A DNA stretch of 64,000 bases from JACKII01 sp965202745 (GTDB lineage Bacteria; Pseudomonadota; Alphaproteobacteria; Bin95): NCBI GenBank assembly GCA_965202745.1, contig CBDBCB010000022.1:620001-684000 (forward strand), given 5' to 3'. Under the pieces are notes generated by a model, which did not search any database, was not told where the DNA came from, and was given only the letters and a program-made list of their open reading frames with translations. The stretch's first letter is position 1, and each line of letters begins with the position of its first letter. Below, one piece after another: positions 7,868 to 16,909 of this stretch. The translations under genes were made by a program, and so were the position numbers.

Positions 7868-9448
7868 TCAAATCGGTATGGCTTTAGGCCGGCGCTGGCG
7901 CAGCCAGATCACCACCATCGCCCGGGTGACGAACACCGCGGTAAACATGGACGTAATCAGGCCAATCGCCAGGGTCACGGCAAAGCCCTTGATCGGGCCG
8001 GAGCCAAAACTGAATAGGATAATCGCCGCAATCAAGGTGGTCAGGTTGGCGTCGATAATGGTCCGCATCGCGCTTTTGAACCCGGCGTCGATCCCGGTCA
8101 CCGGCGTTCGTCCGTTTCGGAGCTCTTCGCGGATACGCTCGAAAATCAGCACGTTGGCATCCACGGCCATGCCGATGGTCAGCACGATGCCCGCAATGCC
8201 TGGCAAGGTCAGCGTTGCTTGCAGGATCGACAATGAAGCCAGGATCAACACCAGATTGATCACCAGCGCGATCACCGAGAAGATGCCGAACAGGCCATAG
8301 CACAGCACCATGAACACGATCACCGCGCTCAGGCCGAGCATACTGGCAATCTTACCTGCCGCCACCGAGTCCGCACCCAGGCCAGGTCCGACGGAGCGTT
8401 CTTCAAGCACAGTCAGCGGTGCCGGCAATGCGCCAGCCCGCAGCAGCAGGGCCAGATCCTGCACTTCCTGTGTGGAAAAATTGCCGGAAATGATGCCGTT
8501 GCCGCCCAAAATTGCGTCCCGGATCACGGGGGCAGAGATCACCTTGCCGTCCAGCACGATTGCCAGCGGCTTGCCGATATTCTGTTGGGTGGTCCGGCCA
8601 AACTTCTGCGCGCCCACCGTGTCAAAGCGGAAGGCGACCACCGGCAGGCCATCCTGGAAATTCGGTTGCGCATCGACCAGGTTTTCACCACCAACGATGA
8701 TTCGCTTCTTAACCAAATACTCTGTTGGTTGATTCGGCCGCTCGTCCTGCGCTGGCAACAAAACGGAGCCCGGCGGAATGACGCCCTGCCGGGCTTCCGC
8801 CGGGCTTGTGGTCGTGTCTGCCATGTGGAAGGTCAGCTTGGCGGTCTTGCCAATGACATCCTTCATCCGCTGCGGATTGTCGACACCCGGCAACTGCACA
8901 ATGATCCGGTCCAGCCCCTGACGCTGGATCAGCGGTTCGCGGGTGCCGGTTTCATCAATGCGGCGGCGGATAATTTCGATTGACTGAGTCACAGCCGAAT
9001 GGCGTAATTCGGTCAGACCCGTTTCGTTCAAGGCCAGATTGATTTTGCCGCCATCGGCTGTAACTTCAAGCGTCGGATCTTCATCCAGGATCAGGCGGCG
9101 AACCTCTTCCCCGCGGGACGGGTCCGTGAGATCGAAGGTCACGCTGGAGCCGACAACACTCATGTTGCGGCGGCGGATTTTGGCTTCGCGCAAGGCAGCA
9201 CGAACCACATCCTGCAGGCTGTCGATCCGCTCCTGAACGACAACATCCGCCTCGACCTTCAGCAGCAGGTACGAGCCGCCGCGCAGATCAAGGCCAAGAT
9301 TGACACTATGATAGGGCACGTAGAACGGTAGGTCGGCCGCCTTGTCCGCCACATCGCGGCTCTGAAAGACGTTTGGCGAGGCGTAGACAAACCCCAGCAC
9401 GCAGATCACTGCAATCAGGATCAGCTTCCAGCGATCAATATACAACAT
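7868..9448 (-). CDS. secD: Protein translocase subunit SecD
   Basis: SecD, the larger partner of SecF. The 526-residue protein has an N-terminal membrane helix (ILIAVICVLGFVYASPNVF), the LGLDLRGGSYLLL motif, and a long periplasmic domain containing NPQRMKDVIGKTAKLTF and VSAPVIRDAILGGNG. The C-terminal helices include GMAVDANVLIFERIREELR. Length and motif order are normal. It lies between yajC (21-base gap) and secF (15-base gap) in one minus-strand operon. Confidence 0.96.
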   Translation of the reverse strand: MLYIDRWKLILIAVICVLGFVYASPNVFQSRDVADKAADLPFYVPYHSVNLGLDLRGGSYLLLKVEADVVVQERIDSLQDVVRAALREAKIRRRNMSVVGSSVTFDLTDPSRGEEVRRLILDEDPTLEVTADGGKINLALNETGLTELRHSAVTQSIEIIRRRIDETGTREPLIQRQGLDRIIVQLPGVDNPQRMKDVIGKTAKLTFHMADTTTSPAEARQGVIPPGSVLLPAQDERPNQPTEYLVKKRIIVGGENLVDAQPNFQDGLPVVAFRFDTVGAQKFGRTTQQNIGKPLAIVLDGKVISAPVIRDAILGGNGIISGNFSTQEVQDLALLLRAGALPAPLTVLEERSVGPGLGADSVAAGKIASMLGLSAVIVFMVLCYGLFGIFSVIALVINLVLILASLSILQATLTLPGIAGIVLTIGMAVDANVLIFERIREELRNGRTPVTGIDAGFKSAMRTIIDANLTTLIAAIILFSFGSGPIKGFAVTLAIGLITSMFTAVFVTRAMVVIWLRQRRPKAIPI

Positions 9449-9469
9449 GGCCGTTCTACCCCAGCCGCC

Positions 9470-9880
9470 CTATTTCTCGCCGCGTATTTTGGCGAGGAAG
9501 CCAGAGACGCCACCGGCCCCGCTGGCTTTGCCAGAGTCGTTCGCCGGGGCGGGCTTGGCCCCACCGTCCGGCGCGCTCTTCGAGATCACTTCACCGATCG
9601 TAGCCCGGGCAACGCGCACGGTTACGTTCGGCGCAATCTCCACGTCCACTTCGGCTTCGTCCACCACTTTGACGACCTTGCCAATGATACCGCCACCGGT
9701 GACGATGCGGTCATTGCGGCGCACATTACCGATCATTTCCTTGTGCGCTTTCATCTTCTTCTGCTGCGGACGGATCAGCAGGAAATAGAAAACCGCAAAG
9801 ATCAGAACCAAGGGTGCAAAGCTGAGCAAACCGCCAGCGTCGCCGCCTGCTGCCTGCGCATAAGCCGGACTGATGAGCAT
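9470..9880 (-). CDS. yajC: Preprotein translocase subunit YajC
   Basis: A small inner-membrane protein that associates with SecDF and SecYEG. From ATG 9880 it reads MLISPAYAQAAGGDAGG, a single membrane helix (LLSFAPLVLIFAVFYFLLI), then the hallmark RPQQKKMKAHKEM and a beta-rich cytoplasmic domain (NDRIVTGGGIIGKVVKV). A further in-frame start 42 bases upstream is possible, but family members begin near MLISPAYAQ. The Ala/Gly/Lys-rich tail (about 30 residues) is common in alphaproteobacteria. First gene of the yajC-secD-secF-Mth938 unit. Confidence 0.94.
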   Translation of the reverse strand: MLISPAYAQAAGGDAGGLLSFAPLVLIFAVFYFLLIRPQQKKMKAHKEMIGNVRRNDRIVTGGGIIGKVVKVVDEAEVDVEIAPNVTVRVARATIGEVISKSAPDGGAKPAPANDSGKASGAGGVSGFLAKIRGEK

Positions 9881-9979
9881 AAACGCGCTCCTGTTCACAA
9901 TGGGCCCGACAGCCGGGGCCATCCAAATTGAAGGGGCGGACTATAGCGGGGATCGTTTTTCGCGCAAGCGGCGCGCCGG

Positions 9980-10784
9980 TCACGATTGACCGATCGGCCG
10001 CCGCTGCTTCCCCAAGCCGCAAGGCAGGGCACCGAAACGCCCGGCCCGGTTACTTTCCCGTGCCAACGCATAACTCCACCACTGCTTCACCGGCTGGCCA
10101 ACCCACATGGGCACACCCAGCGCCTCTGCCTCTTCCTTGCAGAGTTTGACGTCTTTGTGCATCAGCTCCGTGCGGAATCCATAATCAAAGCTGCGGGTCA
10201 GCACCGATTTCGGGAACTTATCACGCACCGCGGTGTTCATGCCGCTGCCGGCACAGATGACTTCGACCATCTTGTCCGGGTCAAGGCCTGCCTTTGCACC
10301 GACCACAAAAGCTTCTGCGATTGAGACCATGGCCGTTGCCGACAGATAATTGTTCAGCAGCTTCATCATCTGGCCCTGGCCAGCGCCCTCGCCGACAAAG
10401 AACGGGTTACCGATGGTGTCGAACGCGGCCTTATACTGCTCCCACCGGTTTTCGGGGCCGGAGACCATCACCGCTATCGTGCCCTTCTCCGCACCGCCAA
10501 CGCCGCCGGAAACCGGCGAATCCAGTTGATCGATACCGTGCTCAGCCAGCCCCTTAGCCACTTCCTGAGCCATACGCGGACCGGTGGTCGACAGGTCGAC
10601 AAAGGTCTTTACGCGGCTGCCCTCGGCAACGCCGCCTGCGCCCAGCGCCACCGCCTTCACCACATCGGGCACCGGCAGCCGGGTTGGTATCAAACACCAG
10701 AAGGTCAAATCCCCCTTTGACCAAGTTCAGTGCCATCGGCTTGCCCATGGCACCCAGGCCGACAAAACCTATGCGGTCGGACAT
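9980..10784 (-). pseudogene. 3-hydroxyisobutyrate dehydrogenase-like NAD-binding oxidoreductase with an internal deletion
   Basis: Beta-hydroxyacid dehydrogenase family. The N-terminus from ATG 10784 has the dinucleotide motif GFVGLGAMG and runs to LLVFDTNPAA. At about 10680-10695 the frame jumps straight to VPDVVKAVALG, a segment normally about 35 residues later, so roughly 100 bp with the end of the Rossmann fold is missing. The rest is clear: FVDLSTTGP, DSPVSGGVGGAEKG and MKLLNNYLSATAM with the catalytic Lys. The sequence around CTGCCGGTG could serve both ends of the deletion. An intact paralogue lies at 44012-44920. The final residues (after WWSYALARES) look unusual and may also be out of frame. 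Confidence 0.8.
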
Positions 10785-10895
10785 GCAATCATTCCTTTGT
10801 GATGCGGATATCGAAATTTGACGCGACCATACTCACGCTTGGCGCTGCTGACTATGGGCAGCGCGGCGCAGTGGGCCAGCGCGTGACCTAAACGG

Positions 10896-11972
10896 CTACT
10901 GGCCGACAGAAGTCGCAAAGTTGAAGATGGCGAGCGAGCGCAGGATTGGCTCCAGGAACTTGTTCACATCCGTCAACGGCGCATTGGTAACGTAGATGGC
11001 GTCGTCGGGCTCTATCGCGAAGGCATCGGCGACGAACAGCGCATCCGCGCGCTCCATATTCAGCAGGAACAGGTGCGCCTTGGGCCGCCCTTCCCTGGCC
11101 GGGCGGAAAACATAGACGCCCGTCCGGTCTGCCCGATGATCGCTCAACCCCTTTGCCGTCGCCAGGGCGCTCAGCAAGTTCAGGTCCGGCGACGGAAACT
11201 CAAAGGCCCCTGCGGTCTGCAATGCGCCCAATGCCACAAAGCGCTTTGGCCGGTGCTCGATCAGCAGACGGTCGCCCGGCTCGATGGCAAAATCGCCACC
11301 GTTCAGCAGGTCAGCAACGGTGCGCCGGGAAACAAGGCCGTTGCGCCGCAACACCAAATCATACTGCCAGGGCGGGCCCTCGATCCCGCCGGCATTGTTG
11401 ATGGCGTCCAATGCACCCGCAATCCCGTTGCGCAAGGACTGCCGCCCGGCTTTTGGCACCGCACCAGCAACCATAATGCTATTGCTGTGGTCGCGCAGTA
11501 CCTCGACAAAAGCCGCTGGCTCCACCGTAATCGGCCGCAGCCGCTCGGCAATCCGGTGCTGCAATTGCGCCGTGGAAATACCAGCGGCACGCACGCGACC
11601 GGCGTAGGGCAGCGTGATATTGCCCAGCGCATCGATCACCACCTGGTTCAGCACACCGGCCCCCTGGCTGCCGTTGAACAGCGAACCGGCAGCGCTGGTC
11701 TCGAACATCTGCACGCGCAGCACATCCCCCGGCCCAAGGTGCAAGCGCAACTCACCGGGCAGAAGCTGCTGCCCCAGCGGCTTATCCACGTACGGCCGAT
11801 TCATGTATGCCTGGACGGACTCCGGTGACAAGTTTGTGAAAGCAATGTTCTGCTCCGCCGTTACCTGCTCCGCCTCACGCATGTCTGGCCCATTTTGCGG
11901 CAGAGTGGAGCACGCAGACATCAACACCCCAACCACAAGCGGAAGGAGGCACCGGAAGTGTTTGTTCGACAT
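10896..11972 (-). CDS. Capsule/exopolysaccharide export outer-membrane lipoprotein (Wza/KpsD/CtrA type)
   Basis: Polysaccharide biosynthesis/export (PES) family protein that forms the outer-membrane exit of a capsule exporter. From ATG 11972 (MSNKHFRCLLPL) there is a lipoprotein signal ending LMSAC. The PES domain follows (LGPGDVLRVQMFE, then ALGNITLPYAGRVRAAG), then SLBB-like repeats (VAGAVPKAGRQSL and FVALGALQTAGAFEFPS). The C-terminus continues with LEPILRSLAIFNF. It lies directly downstream of the KpsE-like gene, whose stop is at 11981, and shares the operon with the KpsM-like permease. Confidence 0.88.
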   Translation of the reverse strand: MSNKHFRCLLPLVVGVLMSACSTLPQNGPDMREAEQVTAEQNIAFTNLSPESVQAYMNRPYVDKPLGQQLLPGELRLHLGPGDVLRVQMFETSAAGSLFNGSQGAGVLNQVVIDALGNITLPYAGRVRAAGISTAQLQHRIAERLRPITVEPAAFVEVLRDHSNSIMVAGAVPKAGRQSLRNGIAGALDAINNAGGIEGPPWQYDLVLRRNGLVSRRTVADLLNGGDFAIEPGDRLLIEHRPKRFVALGALQTAGAFEFPSPDLNLLSALATAKGLSDHRADRTGVYVFRPAREGRPKAHLFLLNMERADALFVADAFAIEPDDAIYVTNAPLTDVNKFLEPILRSLAIFNFATSVGQ

Positions 11973-11980
11973 TAGGGCTC

Positions 11981-13357
11981 TCACATTACATGCTCTTTCA
12001 CGGTTTTGTACAACACGCCTAACACAATATAAGCGGCAATGGTGCATGCGATGACAGTCAGCACTGCCCAGCCGCGGCGAGGCTCCAACGGTTCCTCTGC
12101 CAGGCCAGGCTGCACGAACACGACCAGATAGCGTTGGATCTTGATAGCCTCCTGCCTGGCTGCTTCCAACAGCGTCAGCGTGCCCATGTAGAACTGTTCC
12201 GCAAACAGGCGGTCCACCTCCAGCGCCTGATATTCGATCAATACGTCGCTCAGCGGCTCGTTGCTGCCAGGATGTGCGGCAGTGCCGGTCAATTTCTTCC
12301 GCTCCTCCGCAATCTGCGCCTCCAGCGCAATGATTCGCGCCACTGCCGCCCGTTGAGTCGGTGCAGTCGGCGCCAGCCCCAGCGCGGCAACCTCCGCTTT
12401 TGCTTTGGCAAGTTCAAAATCCAACTGGGCAATCAGCTCCAATTGGGCCTTCGCCGTTGCTTCCGGGAAAATATCGCCGGTATTCTTGCGGAAGGCCGTT
12501 ACGGCCAGGCGGGAATCGCGCAGCCGGTCCTCCGCCTTGGCCACTTCCTCGGCGGCAAACGACAGGGCGTCGACGCGGGCGCGTGCCGAGAGGTCGTTCA
12601 CCAATTGCTGACAGGCCGCCAGGATGCTTTGCGCCAGCTTCAGCGAGTCTTCCGGCGTGAACCCAGCGACCTTCAGCACAACCAGCCCGATCGATGCGTC
12701 CAAGTCTGCGCTGATCCGGTATTGCCAATAATCATGCTTTTCTTCGCGGGTTGCATCCGCCGCTAGCCGGGACCACCAATCAACCGCCGGATTGCCAAAA
12801 AGCTTAACCATGCCCAGTTCGGCATCAATCCGGTCCACCAATTCCTGGGAGTGCACAAACTCGCGCACGATAAAGGCATCCTGAAACGCCCCCATCATCC
12901 CCGCAGCGCTCGGAATCCCCGTAGCACCGGCAATCACGTCCGACAAACCGGTCTGCTGCGTCGCGGACCGGACCGAGAATTGCGCTTCGGTCACGTACCG
13001 GTCACTCGCTAAATAGCCGTAATAGGCGGCCAGCAGCACCGGTACGGCAATCGCAATCAACGCAACCAGCATCGAAACAAAACGCCCGCCCCGGCGGCGC
13101 GTGTTCTGCCGCACGTATGACATTTCAGACGTATAAGTGGCAGAAACCGGTTGGCGGTTGCGCGGTTGCGGCCCCTCGGGCGGCTTGGTGTCACCGGCTG
13201 CCGCCGGTTTGGGTGGTACCGGATTGGACGGCGCAGCCTGATTTTGCGCAGAAGCTTGATTTGGCACAGCAGGTATTTTCAGTCCCGGCTGGGCTGCAGC
13301 GTCGCCGGTTGCCGCATTCTGAGACCCTGGGCCTGAAGCGCCTGGTTCGTTTGCCAT
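11981..13357 (-). CDS. kpsE: Capsule polysaccharide export inner-membrane protein, KpsE-like
   Basis: Polysaccharide co-polymerase of the KpsE/BexC/CtrB type, linking the ABC exporter to the outer-membrane pore. The chosen ATG 13357 gives MANEPGASGPG. A long Pro/Ala/Gln-rich, probably disordered cytoplasmic segment (about 85 residues) comes first. Then come a membrane helix (FVSMLVALIAIAVPVLLAAYYGYL), the family's ASDRYVTEAQFSVRS, a large periplasmic coiled-coil region, and a second membrane helix (AVLTVIACTIAAYIVLGVLY) close to the C-terminus. The extended N-terminal tail is longer than in enterobacterial KpsE. It sits between the KpsM-like and outer-membrane genes. Confidence 0.88.
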   Translation of the reverse strand: MANEPGASGPGSQNAATGDAAAQPGLKIPAVPNQASAQNQAAPSNPVPPKPAAAGDTKPPEGPQPRNRQPVSATYTSEMSYVRQNTRRRGGRFVSMLVALIAIAVPVLLAAYYGYLASDRYVTEAQFSVRSATQQTGLSDVIAGATGIPSAAGMMGAFQDAFIVREFVHSQELVDRIDAELGMVKLFGNPAVDWWSRLAADATREEKHDYWQYRISADLDASIGLVVLKVAGFTPEDSLKLAQSILAACQQLVNDLSARARVDALSFAAEEVAKAEDRLRDSRLAVTAFRKNTGDIFPEATAKAQLELIAQLDFELAKAKAEVAALGLAPTAPTQRAAVARIIALEAQIAEERKKLTGTAAHPGSNEPLSDVLIEYQALEVDRLFAEQFYMGTLTLLEAARQEAIKIQRYLVVFVQPGLAEEPLEPRRGWAVLTVIACTIAAYIVLGVLYKTVKEHVM

Positions 13358-13432
13358 ACCGATCACTGATCCTTCCCGCTTACCGTCCGCAGACGGCAAC
13401 GCAACCCTGCAACAACATCGCGGCCATCGGAA

Positions 13433-14266
13433 CTAATAGCCCTTTCGGTATAGCCGACGTTCGAGCACAAGACCTAGCATCAGCATCGCCACGATACACC
13501 CCCATAGGTAGTACAAATCCAAAAACCGGCTATTCGCTTCAGAGAAGTAGCCTGTACGGAACCATTCGGTCGCATGCAGTACCGGGTTCCAATACAAGTA
13601 TTTTTGCGCAACCGACGGCAGACTATCGGCCATGAAAAACACGCCGGATGTGAAGAACAAGGCGCGGCGCACCAGCTGCATGAACACTTCAGCGCTGGGA
13701 AACTCCATCACCAGACAACCGATAATCAGCCCCATGCCCGCACCCAACAGTATTGCGGCCAAGGCTGCCCCCAAAACTCCCATCAAATTGTCCGGCAGAT
13801 GGCGTGGCTCGCAAAACACTCCATGAATGACAATGGCCAGCAGAAAGAGCACCAGCAACTGGCTGGCCCCCTCCAGCACCGTCCTGGCGATAAAGAAATC
13901 CAAAGGACGCACCACCGGAAACATCAACAGACCCGAATTCGCCTTGATCGCGCTGGTTGTGTACTCCCAGGTACTCCTGAAGGCCCCATAGGGGAAAAGA
14001 CTGCACAGGAAAAACAACTCTACCGGCACGGCCACCGGCGTGGCCCGGCCAAGGACCAGCCATATCAGCACGAACCCGCCAATAAAGACTGCGGGCTCCA
14101 ACAGCGCCCGCATATACCCCATATTGCTGGCGCCAAACCGGGTGCGCACTTCGCGCATGATGATCGCATAGACGACGCGCGCAAAAACAACAATGGAACT
14201 GCGGTCTGCCAGTTCAATGCCGGTCGGCGGCGTTTGCGTCGAGGCATTGTCATTGCAGGATGCCAT
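13433..14266 (-). CDS. kpsM: ABC-2 type capsule polysaccharide exporter permease, KpsM-like
   Basis: Membrane subunit of an ABC transporter exporting capsule polysaccharide across the inner membrane. From ATG 14266 (MASCNDNASTQ) the 277-residue protein shows REVRTRFGASNMGYMRALLEP, typical of the KpsM/BexB/Wzm N-terminus. Six hydrophobic segments follow, with RRALFFTSGVFFMADSLP and WNPVLHATEWFRTGYF, both family signatures. It is first in the minus-strand export operon. Its partner ATPase gene starts 56 bp away on the other strand. Confidence 0.92.
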   Translation of the reverse strand: MASCNDNASTQTPPTGIELADRSSIVVFARVVYAIIMREVRTRFGASNMGYMRALLEPAVFIGGFVLIWLVLGRATPVAVPVELFFLCSLFPYGAFRSTWEYTTSAIKANSGLLMFPVVRPLDFFIARTVLEGASQLLVLFLLAIVIHGVFCEPRHLPDNLMGVLGAALAAILLGAGMGLIIGCLVMEFPSAEVFMQLVRRALFFTSGVFFMADSLPSVAQKYLYWNPVLHATEWFRTGYFSEANSRFLDLYYLWGCIVAMLMLGLVLERRLYRKGY

Positions 14267-14322
14267 AGTTTTCGGATACACGAACAGTATGACCAACGTC
14301 CAGAGACATTGAGGCGCAGCCC
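14267..14322. promoter_or_regulatory. 56-bp divergent spacer between the permease and ATPase genes
   Basis: The kpsM-like ATG (14266, minus) and the kpsT-like ATG (14323, plus) are separated by 56 bp. Any promoters for the two arms must overlap here or lie inside the opposite gene. I see no convincing -35/-10 pair. The geometry implies coordinated control of the two exporter halves, by inference only. Confidence 0.3.
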
Positions 14323-15030
14323 ATGCAGAACCAGCCGCTGGCCCTGCTGCACGCAGCCGGACCGGCCGAAAATCCGCCGTCAATCTGCTTTGACCGGGTC
14401 GAGAAATACTTCAACACCTCGCAAGGCCGACGGACCGTTCTGCACCAAAGCAGCTTCGAGCTGAAACAAGGTCACAGCATCGGCATTCTGGGCCGCAACG
14501 GCGCGGGCAAATCGACCCTGCTTCGCATGATGTGCGGAATGGAAAAGCCAAGCTCCGGCCAGGTCACCCGCTTTTCCCACGTTTCCTGGCCGTTGGGCTT
14601 GAGCGGCTCGCTTCAGGGCTCGCTGACCGGCGTCGAGAACAGCCGCTTTGTCGCCCGCATTTACGGTGCGCCGTCAAACGAAGTTGTAGAGTTCGTCCGC
14701 GGGTTTTCGGAGTTGGGGAAAGCCGTCGATCTGCCGGTACGGACATATTCTAACGGTATGCGGGCTCGCCTGACTTTTGCCATATCGATGGCCCTGCAAT
14801 TCCGCTGCTATCTGGTTGACGAACTGACTGCCGTCGGCGATCAGCACTTCCGCGAGAAATGCGTGGAGACCTTCGCCGCGCGGCGGGCAATAGCGGACGT
14901 CATCATCGTTTCACACCAAATGGCAACCATCCGCGCCTTTGCCGACAGTGCGGCCGTATTGCATCAGGGCGAACTGTTATTCTTCGAAGATATCGGTGAC
15001 GCGATTTATTACTACAACCACATGCCGTAA
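14323..15030 (+). CDS. kpsT: ABC-2 type capsule exporter ATPase, KpsT-like
   Basis: ATP-binding subunit paired with the KpsM-like permease. In the 235-residue protein Walker A is GRNGAGKST (57-65). The signature is the degenerate YSNGMRARL (142-150) used by capsule exporters instead of LSGGQ. Walker B is YLVDE (163-167) and the H-loop His is in VSHQM (about 198). An extra N-terminal stretch of about 20 residues precedes CFDRVEKYF. The gene is divergent from the rest of the export operon, whereas kpsM and kpsT are usually adjacent in one operon. It converges on mutL with a 23-bp gap. Confidence 0.92.
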   Translation: MQNQPLALLHAAGPAENPPSICFDRVEKYFNTSQGRRTVLHQSSFELKQGHSIGILGRNGAGKSTLLRMMCGMEKPSSGQVTRFSHVSWPLGLSGSLQGSLTGVENSRFVARIYGAPSNEVVEFVRGFSELGKAVDLPVRTYSNGMRARLTFAISMALQFRCYLVDELTAVGDQHFREKCVETFAARRAIADVIIVSHQMATIRAFADSAAVLHQGELLFFEDIGDAIYYYNHMP

Positions 15031-15053
15031 CCAAATACCGGCAATAGGCGCAA

Positions 15054-16898
15054 TCAGCGTCGCGCGAACAACCGTTCAATATCGTTGAGCTTCAGCTCCA
15101 CATAGGTCGGCCGGCCATGATTGCATTGGCCGGAGCGCGGCGTGACTTCCATCTCGCGCAGCAATGCATTCATTTCTGGCCCGTTCAACTGCCGCCCGGC
15201 CCGCACACTGCCATGGCAGGCCATGGTCGCCGCCACATGGTCCAGCCGTTCACCCAGCGCCAGCGCCGTGCCCCATTCCGCCAATTCATCTGCCAGGTCG
15301 CGCAGCAGTCCCGCGCAATCCACATGGCCGAGCATGGCGGGCGTCTCCCGCACCACGATCGCCCCCTGACCGAAGGCTTCGATCACAAGGCCCATCTCCG
15401 CCAATTCATGGCTGCGGTCGGCCAGTCGGTCGGCAGCTTCCGGTTCCAGCTCGACCACTTCCGGCAACAACAGCGCCTGGCGGGTGACGCCGCCATTGGC
15501 CATGCTCTTTTTCATGCGCTCCAGCACCAGCCGTTCATGCGCTGCGTGCTGGTCGACGATGACGATTCCGTCCTCCGTCTGCGCAATGATGTATGTGCCA
15601 TGCACCTGCGCCCGCGCGGCACCCAGCGGACTGGCCACGGCCTCCGCCGCCACCTCTTCCGGGCCAAGCGCTGCGGAGGGAGCGCCAATCGCGGAGCCGT
15701 CCGCCAGGGGGCTATCGGGCACCGTCAGCGGCGCTTGCCAGGCTGCACTCTGCTCCGCCAAGTTCTGGGATGGCGTGCGGTGCTGATAACCGCCCAAGCG
15801 GCTTTGATACTGCATGGGCCCCGAACGGCTTCCGCCACCAGCATCCCCCTGCTGCCGGAATGCGCCCAATGTGGCTTGACCGACCGTCGTAGAGGCCGCA
15901 CGATGCCCCGCGTCGGCCAAAGCTTGACGGATGCTCGCCACCAGCAAGCCACGCACCAGCCCAGAGTCCCGGAAGCGCACCTCCGCCTTGGCCGGATGCA
16001 CGTTCACGTCTACCTCCGTTGCCGGCAGGTCCAGGAACAGCGCCACCATCGGGTGCCGCCCGCGCGGGATCAGATCCTCATAGCCTCCGCGCAGCGCACC
16101 CAGCAGCAGGCGGTCTTTGACCGGCCGGCCATTGACAAACAGGAACTGGCTGGCCGCCGTTGCCCGGTGCAGGGTCGGCAGGCCGATCCGGCCCGAAAGA
16201 CGGTACCCTTCACGCACGGCTTCCACCGGCAGCGAATTCTGGCCGAAGTCCCGCCCCAGTATAGCCGCCAACCGCTCTTCCTGAGGGTCCAGGCCGATAC
16301 AGGCAGGCAACTTCAGCTTTTCGCGTTCCTCATCCCGCAGCGAGAACGCAACACCGGGCGAGGCCATGGCCAGCCGCTTCAGGAAATCCACCACCTGGGC
16401 GCTTTCGGCTCTGGCAGTCTTGAGAAATTTCAGGCGGGCAGGCGTCACGTAGAACAGATCACGCACTTCTACCATTGTGCCCTGGCCGTGTGCTTCCGGC
16501 ATTGGCCCGGCAACCACGCCGCCTTCCACCGTAAGCCGCCAGGCATTCTCACTTTCAGCAGTCCGTGAGGTAATCGATAGCCTGGCGACCGCCCCAATCG
16601 ACGGCAACGCCTCTCCCCGGAAGCCCAGCGTCTTAATATGAACCAAATCATCGTCCGGCAGCTTGGAGGTCGCATGCCGCTCCACAGCCAACGCCAGTTC
16701 GTCCGGCGTCATACCCCGGCCATCGTCGCGGATGCTGATTAGCGCCTTGCCACCTTCACGGATGGCTACTTCAATGCGCGCGGCACCGGCATCCAGGGCA
16801 TTCTCCACCAGTTCTTTGACCACCGCAGCCGGGCGCTCGATCACCTCACCGGCGGCGATCTGGTTGACGAGCGTTGGTGGCAGGCGGCGGATCGGCAT
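15054..16898 (-). CDS. mutL: DNA mismatch repair protein MutL with endonuclease motif
   Basis: A 614-residue mismatch-repair protein that couples MutS recognition to strand removal. The GHKL ATPase motifs are present: VVKELVENALDAG, DDGRGM and TLGFRGEALPSI. The C-terminal domain has DQHAAHERLVLE, matching the metal-binding endonuclease pattern DQHA-x2-E-x4-E, plus the CHGSVRAG and CNHGRPT elements. It should therefore nick DNA itself, as expected where MutH is absent. The central linker is Gln/Gly-rich. It follows pgi by 11 bp. The gene looks intact, so the many lesions in this window are not explained by a visibly broken mutL. Confidence 0.96.
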   Translation of the reverse strand: MPIRRLPPTLVNQIAAGEVIERPAAVVKELVENALDAGAARIEVAIREGGKALISIRDDGRGMTPDELALAVERHATSKLPDDDLVHIKTLGFRGEALPSIGAVARLSITSRTAESENAWRLTVEGGVVAGPMPEAHGQGTMVEVRDLFYVTPARLKFLKTARAESAQVVDFLKRLAMASPGVAFSLRDEEREKLKLPACIGLDPQEERLAAILGRDFGQNSLPVEAVREGYRLSGRIGLPTLHRATAASQFLFVNGRPVKDRLLLGALRGGYEDLIPRGRHPMVALFLDLPATEVDVNVHPAKAEVRFRDSGLVRGLLVASIRQALADAGHRAASTTVGQATLGAFRQQGDAGGGSRSGPMQYQSRLGGYQHRTPSQNLAEQSAAWQAPLTVPDSPLADGSAIGAPSAALGPEEVAAEAVASPLGAARAQVHGTYIIAQTEDGIVIVDQHAAHERLVLERMKKSMANGGVTRQALLLPEVVELEPEAADRLADRSHELAEMGLVIEAFGQGAIVVRETPAMLGHVDCAGLLRDLADELAEWGTALALGERLDHVAATMACHGSVRAGRQLNGPEMNALLREMEVTPRSGQCNHGRPTYVELKLNDIERLFARR

Positions 16899-16909
16899 GG
16901 CGGAAGCTT

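Noticed and set aside
15117..16568. Open frame of 483 codons opposite mutL
   Set aside because: Antisense shadow of a clearly recognised MutL; composition is typical of a complement frame.
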